Of a stretch of 64,000 nt of DNA, positions 17,044-25,841 are shown in pieces. Made by a program: the position numbers and the translations under genes. Each line of letters begins with the position of its first letter. Within the stretch, counting starts at the first letter, position 1. The stretch comes from Clostridium sp. SM-530-WT-3G. Its GTDB lineage: Bacteria > Bacillota > Clostridia > Clostridiales > Clostridiaceae. The notes below the pieces were generated by a model that made no database searches, was not told the origin of the DNA, and saw nothing but the letters and a program-made list of their open reading frames with translations. Location: NCBI RefSeq assembly GCF_012843905.1, contig NZ_JABAGC010000003.1:1-64000 (forward strand). Reading direction: 5' to 3'.

Positions 17044-19557
17044 TTGGACAAAAACAATGATATTAAATTATCAATAACATTAGAAGAATTATTAAATGAA
17101 TATGATTAAATAATAGTTCCGTGCTTGCAAAGAGACTATGTTATGGGAGCTAATGATAATCTTTTTGCTAGACTAATACAAGATTTACAAGATAAGTGTG
17201 AGAAAACAAATAATAAATTTGATTTTGGATGCATTATAGGTAATTATAGTGATAATAAATTATATATATATGATGGACAACAGAGACTTGCAACATTAGT
17301 GATTATGGTGAGTCTGCAACTAGGTAAAAATAAAGATGGAAATAAAGAATATTATAGAGAATTGATTACAAAATTTAAATTTGAACACAGAGAAGAGGCT
17401 AATAATTTATTAGTTAGATTAATTGAAGGAGAAGAGACAGAAAATGTTAAGATGGTAGATTTGACAACTTGGTCTATAGTAAAAACTATAAATAATTTAA
17501 ATAACATAAAAATAGATATTGATAAGTTAATGAAACAAGTAATATTTAAGTGTATGCCTATAGAGAAAAAAAGTACTGCAGAACAATTATTCTTTGATTT
17601 AAATGAGGGAGTTAATTTAAAGGATTATGAAATTTTTAAATCTGAATTAGATATGCAAATAAGGAATTTAGTCCGAAATGGAAAAATTTTAATTGAAAAT
17701 GCAGAAGAATGGTTTGATAAAATTGATAATGAGTGGTTAGACTGGTGCTATAGCATATGTAAATTCCAAAATAGATATTTTGAACTTGAAAAAATTGAAG
17801 AAAAAGAAATGCTTATTATTCTTTATATTATAAAAATGATATATATAGAAAATAGTGAAAAAATTCTAAAGGATGATATTAAGAATAAGAAATATATTAA
17901 TATTGAGAAATTTAAATCTTTTAAAACAATTGACATAGAGTGGATTCAAGAAAATTTTAATGAAAATATGTTCCTTAAAACTATGAAGTTAATGAACACA
18001 TTAATAAAAATAAAAAATAATAGTAGTGATAAAGAAGAATTTTATATTTATGTTGGAAATCAACATAAATATAAAGAGTATTCAACTAGATATTTTAATT
18101 TAAATTACTCAAACCATGATAATTGGGTTATAGATAAAATGATTAAAATGAAGATTGGCACTGAAGAAAATAATAATGATATCATATGGACAGAAACAGT
18201 AAATGAAGAGATTTTATTGTGGGTATGCATTAATTTACTTAATGTTAAACAAGGTAAACAAGAATATATACGATTAATTAAAAAATTATTAAATCAAAAT
18301 AGAGAAGTTAATAATAGGTGTTATTACTATGTTTGTGATAAAGGAGATGAATATGAAGACTATATACAATTTAGTAGACAAAGAGTTATGGGGAATATTG
18401 ACACATATGATTATAACTTATTTCATTTAGATATTATTAACTTTATAAAAGATACAATCGAAAATATTGATTGTAAAATTACTATAGATTACATATTGAA
18501 CTTTTTAGATAAATATAGAAATAAAACAGATGAAGATAAGAAGACTGATCAAATTGAATTTGAAGATATATGTAAAAAAGAATATATGAAATACAAAATA
18601 ATTTGTGAGGATCAGGAAAAAGGAAAAATAATAATATTATTTGAAAATAATAAGCTTTTTAATGGAATAATAGACAATATATTTGATAATACTTATGAAG
18701 AATATTATATTGGACCTTGTATGTTTAATGCTCTTTTTAAATATGAAAATAGTTTAGGAAAAAGAGAAAAGCAAGCTCGTGAATTGTTAAGTGTATTGCA
18801 ATTTCAAAGTAATGAAGTACTCTTATATGATGGAATCTCATGTAATACTGCAAAATCAAAAAATTATAAAATATCTATTCCTAATAAAGATATTATAGAC
18901 ATTATGGTAAGTAGTGGGGACAAGATAGCTGAAAGTCTGAAAGAATACTTTGAAAATTCAGCATTTATTTCGAAAACTGGGAAATTTATAAACCTAGCAT
19001 ATGCTTTAGGAGCCGAAAAAGACTTTAATACAAATAAAACAGGAAGAAGAGAAAGATTATATTATGAGTATGAAGGAAGATTTAGATATACTAGACCTAT
19101 GCATCGTGCTAAACCTAATGGGAATAAAGATGAAACTAAAGCAATAAATACTACTTTTATTAAAGGACAGAATATTGATTCTTACTTATTCAAAGATAAA
19201 TTTTTAACAAAAAAATGTCAGCAAGGTCTTAACTATTTTACATATAATCATAAAGTTAATTATGGAAGAGATGATATTTTTTATGAAATAGAAAATGAAA
19301 AAGATTTAAATAATTGCTTTTTTAGACTTGCACAAAATATTATTGGAAAAGACTTTGTTATAACAGAAGATGTTATAGGATTACTTAGAGTAATGTTAAA
19401 AACAAATGATTCAGTTGAGATAAGAGATAAAGAAATAACATGGTTTTATAATGATGATGATAAAATTTCAAAAATACGTTTAAATGATAAGAAGAATAAT
19501 ACACAATATTTTATTAAATATAATAATGAAGGAAAAATAGTCATACTAAAAAATTAA
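17044..19557 (+). pseudogene. Second DUF262 protein, interrupted by an in-frame TAA at codon 22
   Basis: From TTG 17044, which has a perfect GAGGAGGTG site, the frame reads MDKNNDIKLSITLEELLNEYD, then TAA (17107-17109), then continues IIVPCLQRDYVMG and on to residue 837. The stop falls just before the DUF262 motif (PCLQRDY); IYDGQQRLATL follows at about 75-85. The remaining 810-codon frame is intact, with no other stop or frameshift. Restart at TTG 17125 or ATG 17140 would lose the first strand, and neither has a ribosome site. Either a recent nonsense mutation or a suppressible stop. No DUF1524 HNH motif is seen in the long C-terminal part. Confidence 0.8.
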
Positions 19558-19585
19558 TATTCACCATTTTTATAGAATTATTATG

Positions 19586-19627
19586 AATAAATGCTATATA
19601 TAAATTATGAAATATATAGCATTTATT
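19586..19627 (+). terminator. Terminator of the DUF262 operon
   Basis: A 16-bp perfect stem (19586-19601 with 19612-19627) with a 10-base loop begins 28 bases after the stop codon. Confidence 0.75.
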
Positions 19628-19742
19628 TAACTAAGCAATGCCAAAGTATCCACAGCTTTCTGTTTTTCCTTCTTCAAAACATGAGTATAAGTATTAGCAG
19701 TCATTTCAATAGTGGAATGGCCAAGAAGTTTAGAAACAGTTT
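19627..19742 (-). pseudogene. 3' remnant of a tyrosine integrase
   Basis: The minus strand encodes TVSKLLGHSTIEMTANTYTH, then VLKKEKQKAVDTLALLS and a stop. This is the C-terminal active-site block of a phage-type integrase, with the LLGH histidine and the YTH tyrosine. Everything upstream is missing: at 19743 the sequence switches abruptly to an unrelated fragment. It differs from the integrase at 23975, so it records another element. Confidence 0.85.
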
Positions 19743-19745
19743 CTT

Positions 19746-19811
19746 ATGATGTCTAATGGATATAATGCTAATGAAATAAAAATAACACATTCTAATGCCA
19801 CATATAGATAA
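19746..19811 (+). pseudogene. Short repeated 3' gene fragment, copy A
   Basis: Encodes SNGYNANEIKITHSNATYR and a stop. A similar fragment at 22016-22108 ends SQGYDANEIKITHSKAKYR. It is probably the tail of a gene once present in two copies. I do not recognise the family. Confidence 0.45.
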
Positions 19812-19871
19812 ATTAAAGAGATTGAAAATAATAAGGAAATTTTATTTAATTATGAATTATATAAAAGAAAT

Positions 19872-19903
19872 AACCCTGAAGGTAATATTTTATCTTCAGG
19901 GTT
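19872..19903 (-). terminator. Terminator of sigma factor copy 2
   Basis: AACCCTGAAG (19872-19881) pairs with CTTCAGGGTT (19894-19903). As for copy 1, the TGA stop of the sigma gene lies in the stem. Confidence 0.7.
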
Positions 19904-20495
19904 TATTGGTGCATCTAGGATTTATATAAATATTAACATACATAAAGAGCTTGTCTAAAACATACCTTTTCTTTTTAACTGCATAAGAATAGCAAACTTC
20001 ATTTTTATCACTATAAGATTTAAGGGTTTTACCTTCATAAAATAGATGATTTATAAGGTCCAGTTCATCTTTTGTAAGGTTATTCATGGCATACTTAAGA
20101 CAATCAGAATCATATCTGCTGCATAAGATATCTTCAATTTGAGGTGAATTAGAATTAAATGTTTCCTCTACATAATTATCAAAGGGAGCGATGTTTCCAG
20201 GATTCTGGATTGAATTTGATTTTATGTTCTTTCGTATTAAATCATTAATACTGTTTTTTATGCCATTAGTAGCATAAGCAACAAATCTGTGAGATTCAGT
20301 TTTATATAGTGAAATGCATTTGAAAAGTATTCGGTAGCATTCATTTTTAAAATCATCAAAGTCATATCCAGGAATGAAGGTCCTTTTTGAAAGGTTGAAT
20401 ATAAAAGGCCTGAATTCTTCAATGAGTTTTTCTTTTGACACTTCATCACCATCTTTTGATTTTCTTACTAAATCTTCGATATAATCATAATTCAT
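19896..20495 (-). CDS. Sigma-70 family alternative sigma factor, copy 2
   Basis: 199 residues, clearly homologous to the product of 12269-12856 in its first 95 residues (MNYDYIEDLVRKSKDGDEVS, then FRPFIFNLSKRTFIPGYDFD and FVAYATNGIKNSINDLI). The C-terminal half is more diverged, including the region-4-like part (LTKDELDLINHLFYEGKTLK). Ribosome site GGAGG precedes the ATG. It is divergent from amidase copy 2. Divergence between the copies argues for an old duplication or separate arrival rather than a recent copy. Confidence 0.8.
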   Translation of the reverse strand: MNYDYIEDLVRKSKDGDEVSKEKLIEEFRPFIFNLSKRTFIPGYDFDDFKNECYRILFKCISLYKTESHRFVAYATNGIKNSINDLIRKNIKSNSIQNPGNIAPFDNYVEETFNSNSPQIEDILCSRYDSDCLKYAMNNLTKDELDLINHLFYEGKTLKSYSDKNEVCYSYAVKKKRYVLDKLFMYVNIYINPRCTNKP

Positions 20496-20543
20496 AGAAA
20501 ACCTCCAGAAACATAAGATTGCAGAAGTAAAGTACCCTGCAAA

Positions 20544-20809
20544 TGTATATATGCAGAAATGGAAAAGTTGATATTATTTATGTTATTGACAAATATGCAT
20601 AGTGATAGGAGTATATGTAAGTGTAGATTATCAAGTAGTTCGCTTTTGAGACACAGTTTCAAGCAAAATTGAATATTAATATTTATTGTAGTTCTTAATT
20701 GTAACATAATCTTTGCAGTATAATCTGTTGCAACAAGTCAAATTGAAATTATCAATTTAAGAGCAAATATGAGAAATATAACAACTCTCTATTAACCTGC
20801 ATATATACA
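20544..20809. promoter_or_regulatory. Divergent control region with a shared TGCATATATACA element
   Basis: The 12-mer TGCATATATACA occurs on the minus strand at 20555-20544, 49 bases before the sigma gene, and on the plus strand at 20798-20809, 36 bases before the amidase gene. Both are preceded by a CAACT-containing stretch 14-15 bases upstream. The paired layout suggests that both genes use the same promoter type, perhaps read by the sigma factor itself. The rest of 20496-20844 shows nothing else. Confidence 0.5.
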
Positions 20810-20844
20810 GTTTGAAATTAAACAGTATTATGGAGGTATTATTT

Positions 20845-21741
20845 ATGAGCAATTTTGTTATAGCAGCAGGTCATACTGCAAGTGGAAATATTGGATGCGG
20901 AGTTATTTCAAATCTTGATGAGAGTAATTGCACAAGAGAAGTTTCGCAACTTGTTGCGAAAGAATTAAAAGAGAGAGGTCATGGAGCAAAATTACTGATA
21001 ATTGATAAAAGTAATAGTTATAATTGTGAGGACTGTTTTGTAAGAGCACAGATGGCAAATAGTCTGGCACAAAAAGAAGACGTAGATTTGTATGTAGAAA
21101 TTCATATAAATGCAGGGGGAGGTACTGGTAGTGAAGTACTTGTTACTGGTCATTCTGCTGTAGCTAATCAATATGCTGCAAAGATATGTTCTTCATTATC
21201 AGGAGCTTTAGGAATACAAAATAGAGGAGTTAAGACACAGAATCTTATAGTACTTAATAAGACAAGTATGCCAGCTGTACTGGTAGAATGTCTTTTTGCT
21301 GATAGTAGTGATAGCAGCAAATATAATCCAGAAGTGATTGCAAAGGCTATAGCAGATGGACTTATTGGAGCTGAAAGCAGCCAGAATAAACAGTGGAAAC
21401 TTGGATGGAATAGAAATAATATTGGTTGGTGGTATTGTACAGATGTGATTAATGGATATTATTATACTTCACAAAATGGTTGGAAGTGTATTAATGGAGA
21501 GTGGTATATTTTTGATGATCAAGGTTATGCTTTAGAAAATGCTTGGTATTATGATGAAAATGATGGCCATTGGTATTACTTAGATGAAAGCTGCAAGATG
21601 GTTTATGGATTAAAAAATAAGCCTCTTTGGAAATGGATTGATGGTGGATGCTATGCTTTTGATGAAGAGGGGAGAATGTATTGTGACTGTATTACTCCTG
21701 ATGGATGGAAAGTTGATGAGAGTGGGATGTGGATTAAATAG
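20845..21741 (+). CDS. N-acetylmuramoyl-L-alanine amidase with cell-wall-binding repeats, copy 2
   Basis: 298 residues. Same architecture as the 12991-13761 product: Amidase_3 domain (VIAAGHTASGNIGCGV, VEIHINAGGGTGSE, PAVLVECLFADSSD) then aromatic repeats (WKLGWNRNNIGWWYCTD, W.CINGEWYIFDDQGYAL, WYYDENDGHWYYLDE). It has an extra repeat block at the C terminus (about 255-298) compared with copy 1. No signal peptide. ATG 20845 follows GGAGG by nine bases; upstream in-frame ATGs overlap that site. Probably a lysin expressed with the divergent sigma factor. Confidence 0.88.
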   Translation: MSNFVIAAGHTASGNIGCGVISNLDESNCTREVSQLVAKELKERGHGAKLLIIDKSNSYNCEDCFVRAQMANSLAQKEDVDLYVEIHINAGGGTGSEVLVTGHSAVANQYAAKICSSLSGALGIQNRGVKTQNLIVLNKTSMPAVLVECLFADSSDSSKYNPEVIAKAIADGLIGAESSQNKQWKLGWNRNNIGWWYCTDVINGYYYTSQNGWKCINGEWYIFDDQGYALENAWYYDENDGHWYYLDESCKMVYGLKNKPLWKWIDGGCYAFDEEGRMYCDCITPDGWKVDESGMWIK

Positions 21742-21761
21742 AAAATGATTATTTTAAAAGG

Positions 21762-21795
21762 TAGTAAGTATTTATACAACTTACTTACTATTCTT
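21762..21795 (+). terminator. Terminator after amidase copy 2
   Basis: TAGTAAGTA (21762-21770) pairs with TACTTACTA (21782-21790), followed by a T-rich stretch. The rest of 21796-22015 is AT-rich with nothing recognisable. Confidence 0.6.
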
Positions 21796-22015
21796 TCTAT
21801 TATAAAATACATATAAGTAAAATTTATTGTAGAAATAAATGTAAAATTATATAATTAATATAAAATATATAAAAGTAATAATTATAGATAGGTTAACTAT
21901 AGTGAATATAAAATGATGTGATATTAAATAAAGATATAAAAATAATCTGAAGACTACTAAACTTATCTTGAAGAATAGTATTATTTAGAACATAAATATT
22001 AGGCCAAGAAGTAGT

Positions 22016-22108
22016 ATGTTTGAAGATGATATATATTACTTTATGTTATCACAAGGATATGATGCGAATGAAATAAAAATAACTCATTCTAAAGCTAAAT
22101 ATAGATAA
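22016..22108 (+). pseudogene. Short repeated 3' gene fragment, copy B
   Basis: A 30-codon frame ending SQGYDANEIKITHSKAKYR, related to the fragment at 19746-19811. No ribosome site. It is probably the end of a lost gene. Confidence 0.4.
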
Positions 22109-22153
22109 AAGAATTAACAATAGGAAAATTAGATAATAGACAGGAGGAATATT

Positions 22154-22369
22154 ATGGAATTATTAAACCCATCAACAGTTCATGGAGCATTAATTATTGG
22201 AATACTAGCCGGATTGATTAGTGGAGCAATTATCGGTTTTTTTACAGGAAAGACCTATGAAAATAAAAAAATAAGCAAAGCAAAAAATATAACTAAAGGT
22301 AATAGGAATATTAATATACAAAATTCAAAAATAGAAAAGAGTGATTTTAGTGTTGAAGAAAAAGAGTAG
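22154..22369 (+). CDS. Small membrane-anchored protein with NINIQNS motif
   Basis: 71 residues. One membrane helix (ALIIGILAGLISGAIIGFF, about 12-30) is followed by a charged stretch and GNRNINIQNSKI. GGAGG is well placed before the ATG. The reading frame ends at TAG 22367, but the +1 frame continues with a second copy of the motif (GNHNINVQNSNITI) in the next gene. The two may be halves of one protein split by a one-base change in the A5 run at 22361-22366, or a coupled pair. Confidence 0.6.
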   Translation: MELLNPSTVHGALIIGILAGLISGAIIGFFTGKTYENKKISKAKNITKGNRNINIQNSKIEKSDFSVEEKE

Positions 22370-22913
22370 TGATCAAATTGCAAAAAATAATATATTTGGA
22401 AATCATAACATTAACGTTCAAAATTCTAATATTACTATTAATAAAGGCATGGATGAAATACTAGAATTAGCAAGAAATGGTAACAATGAAAGTGCATTAA
22501 GAAAAATAGGAATGTTTCAAAGAAGCTTTACTGTAATGCATCCATTATATCCTTATTATAAATATAATCTCAAGATGAATGAGAATGGTGTTTCCATTGG
22601 TATGACAGTAAATAGTAAAGATGCTTTAGAGAAATATCCACCACATGGGAAAATAAGATTCAAAATACCAGATGAATATAAGTGGGCAGAAAACTTTCAA
22701 GAATTAATACGATATGGATATGAAAAACAAGTTGCTATAGAATTAAAAGCAGAATACATAAAATTATGGTTAGGTGATTATTTGGTACAGGATATAAATG
22801 ATATTAGTAAAGTAAAGATAATACCTAAAAAATTTCCAGATCCTATTCCAATGAGATTTGAATTTGAAAATACACCTTTTGCACTCAAATACCTAGAAAT
22901 GGGGCTTTCGTGA
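22341..22913 (+). CDS. Unknown protein, overlapping or frameshifted continuation of the previous gene
   Basis: Up to 190 residues. After KKKSSDQIAKNNIFGNHNIN comes a folded-looking domain (about 37-190) with no family I recognise. The start given is GTG 22341, inside the previous gene and without a ribosome site; the part clearly independent of the overlap begins near 22370. The matching NINVQNS motif on each side of the overlap is the main reason to suspect a split gene. Followed after 15 bases by another unknown gene. Confidence 0.5.
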   Translation: MILVLKKKSSDQIAKNNIFGNHNINVQNSNITINKGMDEILELARNGNNESALRKIGMFQRSFTVMHPLYPYYKYNLKMNENGVSIGMTVNSKDALEKYPPHGKIRFKIPDEYKWAENFQELIRYGYEKQVAIELKAEYIKLWLGDYLVQDINDISKVKIIPKKFPDPIPMRFEFENTPFALKYLEMGLS

Positions 22914-22928
22914 ATTGATGGAGATTAT

Positions 22929-23630
22929 TTGATAATAAGTAATGAAAAACAAAAGAATGCTAAGATTATATTAAGTTTATCTATAAATAGAATAACTCAA
23001 GAAAGTAAGTTTAATGTGAAAATAAACGATAAGTTTATAGATGATATATCAGCTAATTTAGCATTAAATAAATTTCTAATTAATATGAGTAAAGAAGGGA
23101 AGAAAAAACTTATTTCATTAAAAGAAGATAATGAATTTATGTGTATATGTGATTCAACTGTAAATGACTATAATGACGAAGCAATTTTAAAAGAAGTTAA
23201 TTTATTAGAAAGACTTAAATTATTGGAAGAGTATTACAATATTAAATTCAAATTACCAGATGAGATAACACAGAATGATTATGAAAATATGTTTATTTTA
23301 GAAAAGGTTATGAATAATGAGGTTATTGAAGGAACATATGATGAAATAATGCTGAAAATTGAGATTAATCGAGAGAAAAAGCAGGCAGAAAAATTATCTG
23401 AAGATGAAATAAAGATAGATTTCTGTTGTTATAATGAAAAAATTTTATTATTTGGACAGACTATTACATTTAAAAAAAAATTGATTTCGTTGTATAGTGC
23501 AGTTATTGAAAATTTTGATAGAGTTTTGAATAAGATTAAGTATGCTGATGATGGAGATGTAATAAAAGTTATATGTAAACCAGTAGATACTAAAAACAAT
23601 AAGGTTGAAGTAAGATATGTTTATAAGTAA
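22929..23630 (+). CDS. Unknown protein
   Basis: 233 residues, TTG start with GATGGAGA four bases upstream. Lys/Glu/Asn-rich, mixed strands and helices, no signal peptide, no membrane helix and no motif I can name. It follows the preceding gene closely and in the same direction, so the two probably share a transcript. Its place in an integrated element suggests cargo. Confidence 0.6.
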   Translation: MIISNEKQKNAKIILSLSINRITQESKFNVKINDKFIDDISANLALNKFLINMSKEGKKKLISLKEDNEFMCICDSTVNDYNDEAILKEVNLLERLKLLEEYYNIKFKLPDEITQNDYENMFILEKVMNNEVIEGTYDEIMLKIEINREKKQAEKLSEDEIKIDFCCYNEKILLFGQTITFKKKLISLYSAVIENFDRVLNKIKYADDGDVIKVICKPVDTKNNKVEVRYVYK

Positions 23631-23974
23631 TGGTTGTCTACTTATGGCTGTTAAATAATTTAATATATTAAATTTTCCTACATTGAATATATGTACAAAC
23701 TTTTATACTTTGCCCTTAATTTGCCCACAAGCAGTAAATTATGATTAAATAATTCTAATTACTATAAAATATAAAAGTGCTTTAAAGTGGCTTTTTATCT
23801 AAACTTAAAAGTATTTAAAGTTACGATAAAATATAATTTAGTACAAGCTGAGTTTAATACAGAACTAAGCAATTAAGATGATAGAACAATTGTTCTGAAA
23901 ATATGTATAAAACAAGTCTATTTGGCACAATATAGTATTGAAAAATAATACTATGTTGAGGAGGACCAATTAAT
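23631..23974. other. Intergenic gap, nothing recognised
   Basis: AT-rich DNA between the unknown gene and the integrase. I see no gene remnant, tRNA or clear hairpin. The integrase ribosome site GAGGAGG is at its right end. Confidence 0.5.
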
Positions 23975-24532
23975 ATGGAAGAAAGAGAAAAAAAGCAATG
24001 GGTATTAGAATATTTAAACAAGGATGAGCAAGATGATATTATTGGTATTTCAAGTCAAAAAGACATTTATGGAAAAGTGATTCTTATATGTCTTTATACT
24101 GGACTAAGATTATCAGAAGCTTTAAATCTAACATGGAATGATGTGGATTTAGAAAAAAATATATTAACTGTAAGAAGAGTAAAAGGAGGAATAGAAAGGA
24201 TAATTCCAATTGCTGAGAAGGCAAAGACTATATTTAAAGAAATTAAAAGAGAGCAACAATTTAGTAAACAAGAAAATTCTAAAGAAGTTTATCTAGAATC
24301 TGATTTTATCTTTACGAGTAAATTTGGATGTAAATTAAAAGAAGGGGGTGTGTGTAACGTTTGGCGTAAATTATTAAGCGAATGTAATATAGTTTATAAA
24401 AAATTTCATGCATTAAGAAATACATATGTATTTAATTTGTTACAAGATGATACATCTATTGAAAGTATATCTAAACTTTTAGGTCATTATGATGTAACTA
24501 TGACTAATAAATTGTATGGAAATATTATCTAG
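23975..24532 (+). CDS. Short tyrosine recombinase (catalytic domain only)
   Basis: 185 residues, about half the length of a phage integrase, lacking the arm- and core-binding N-terminal domains. All active-site residues are present: Arg45 in TGLRLSEAL, Lys70 in RRVKGG, His145 and Arg148 in HALRNTY, His171 in LLGHYDV and Tyr181 in KLYGN. ATG with strong GAGGAGG. It may act alone or be a degenerate version of the element's integrase. It lies just left of a tRNA-fragment att-like site and about 1.3 kb from the right element end. Confidence 0.85.
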   Translation: MEEREKKQWVLEYLNKDEQDDIIGISSQKDIYGKVILICLYTGLRLSEALNLTWNDVDLEKNILTVRRVKGGIERIIPIAEKAKTIFKEIKREQQFSKQENSKEVYLESDFIFTSKFGCKLKEGGVCNVWRKLLSECNIVYKKFHALRNTYVFNLLQDDTSIESISKLLGHYDVTMTNKLYGNII

Positions 24533-24570
24533 TAAAATATATAATAATTTTATAATTATTTATTAAAGAG

Positions 24571-24609
24571 GATTGCAATAATTATTTAAGTTTATTGTAA
24601 TCTTTTTTT
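24571..24609 (+). terminator. Terminator after the recombinase gene
   Basis: GATTGCAATAA (24571-24581) pairs with TTATTGTAATC (24592-24602), then seven Ts. Confidence 0.8.
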
Positions 24610-24695
24610 ATACCAAGATATTATATTTTTAATATAATATCTAAAATAATTTAGAGTCGCAATTATTCAGACAAATTAGCAATATTTATTGTGTA

Positions 24696-24745
24696 TTGTT
24701 GCAAAAAATAATATTACTTCTAGTTGTTGCAAATATTGTTGCAAA
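24696..24745. repeat. Three TTGTTGCAAA repeats
   Basis: Copies at 24696-24705, 24724-24733 and 24736-24745, directly before a tRNA-like fragment. They look like arm-type sites for a recombinase with a different specificity from the ATGGTGTAAAA set. Confidence 0.5.
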
Positions 24746-24756
24746 CATATAAAAAA

Positions 24757-24835
24757 GGCTGTACTACAAAGGTCTTAAACCTTGTAATACAGCCTTTTCT
24801 CTAAATGAATGGTGCCGCTAGCCGGAAGTGACGCC
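24757..24835 (-). other. tRNA 3'-end-like fragment with terminator (possible old att site)
   Basis: On the minus strand 24835-24810 ends GGCTAGCGGCACCA, an acceptor strand plus CCA. The downstream hairpin (24757-24763 with 24788-24794, extended inward) has T tracts. It parallels 13853-13935 in layout and partly in sequence (both contain GGCTGTACTACAA). No full tRNA is present. Confidence 0.5.
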
Positions 24836-24937
24836 ATATACTTTAAATTGATTTTTTGTTGATTTTATATATTTATAGTATTATAGTTCTCAGATATTTT
24901 ATAAATGTTACAAAAAATATGATTATGGAGAGTAGAT

Positions 24938-25765
24938 ATGCTTACAATAGAAGAATACATTTCAAAAAGAAAAAAGGAAGATAATCTTAATGAATTTGAT
25001 CTAGATAAAAAAGTAGAGAACATAAAAATTTGTATGGATTATATATTTGAATACTATAACAATTACCTGGATATGGCTGAATTGGATAGGAATATGGTTT
25101 TAAATAATACTACATTAAAGAAGTACAGAAAAGAATTATTTGAGTATGATGATGATATTGCAGAATGGTTTGTGGAACTTTATGATACACATAGAACAAG
25201 ACTGAACAGGGTTATAGGCAATATTTTAGATGCTAATGAATTATTTTTAGTTATGAATACAGATGCAGAATTCAGGAGTATTTCATATGAATTATATCCT
25301 AAACTAATAAAAAAATATCCATATTTAAAAACACAATCAGAAATGATTTATTTGTTTATTAAGGATTATCATAGAGTAAAAAGTAATGTTAAAGTTAGAA
25401 TGCCAATAGTATCAGATGATATTAAACATTGGATAGATGACACTAAAGAAAAATATGGTGTTGATATGGAGGCATTTGTTTTTGCATATTTGGACAATTT
25501 TTTTGAAAATAAGGATATGTGGCCAAGAAGTCATAGGAAGAAATTTATAAATGATTATGGAAAAGAAGAATATGAGTATGATCATAAAAAGAAAAACAAT
25601 TTATTTGGTTTAGATTTGTTGCATACTAAAATATCAAAGAAACCATTTATAAGGGGAAAGAAGCAGTATATAGAATTATTAATGATGTATTATTGGTTGA
25701 GTGATTTTGTAGGTGATGAAGATGGTTATTGGGAAGAATATTTAAACATGGTATTAGAAAAATAG
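24938..25765 (+). CDS. Unknown protein
   Basis: 275 residues, mostly helical, charged, no signal peptide or membrane helix. Features are an acidic, aromatic N-terminal half and WPRSHRKKFINDYGKEEYEY (about 194-213). I do not recognise the family. ATG follows GGAGAG by eight bases. It is the last gene inside the right end of the tRNA-Glu element and has no clear partner. Confidence 0.65.
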   Translation: MLTIEEYISKRKKEDNLNEFDLDKKVENIKICMDYIFEYYNNYLDMAELDRNMVLNNTTLKKYRKELFEYDDDIAEWFVELYDTHRTRLNRVIGNILDANELFLVMNTDAEFRSISYELYPKLIKKYPYLKTQSEMIYLFIKDYHRVKSNVKVRMPIVSDDIKHWIDDTKEKYGVDMEAFVFAYLDNFFENKDMWPRSHRKKFINDYGKEEYEYDHKKKNNLFGLDLLHTKISKKPFIRGKKQYIELLMMYYWLSDFVGDEDGYWEEYLNMVLEK

Positions 25766-25792
25766 ATAATTAAAAATTTTATTAATCAAGAA

Positions 25793-25841
25793 ATGGTGTA
25801 AAAAAATCATACAAAAACTATGGTGTAAAAATGGTGTAAAA
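25793..25841. repeat. Integrase arm-type repeats, right end
   Basis: ATGGTGTAAAA occurs at 25793-25803, 25820-25830 and 25831-25841. The 25-bp string 25817-25841 is identical to 14185-14209 at the left end. Confidence 0.6.

Noticed and set aside
15760-19557. Naming the DUF262 genes GmrS and GmrD
   Set aside because: Neither protein shows a DUF1524 HNH motif, and both carry the DUF262 motif, so the GmrSD assignment is not supported.
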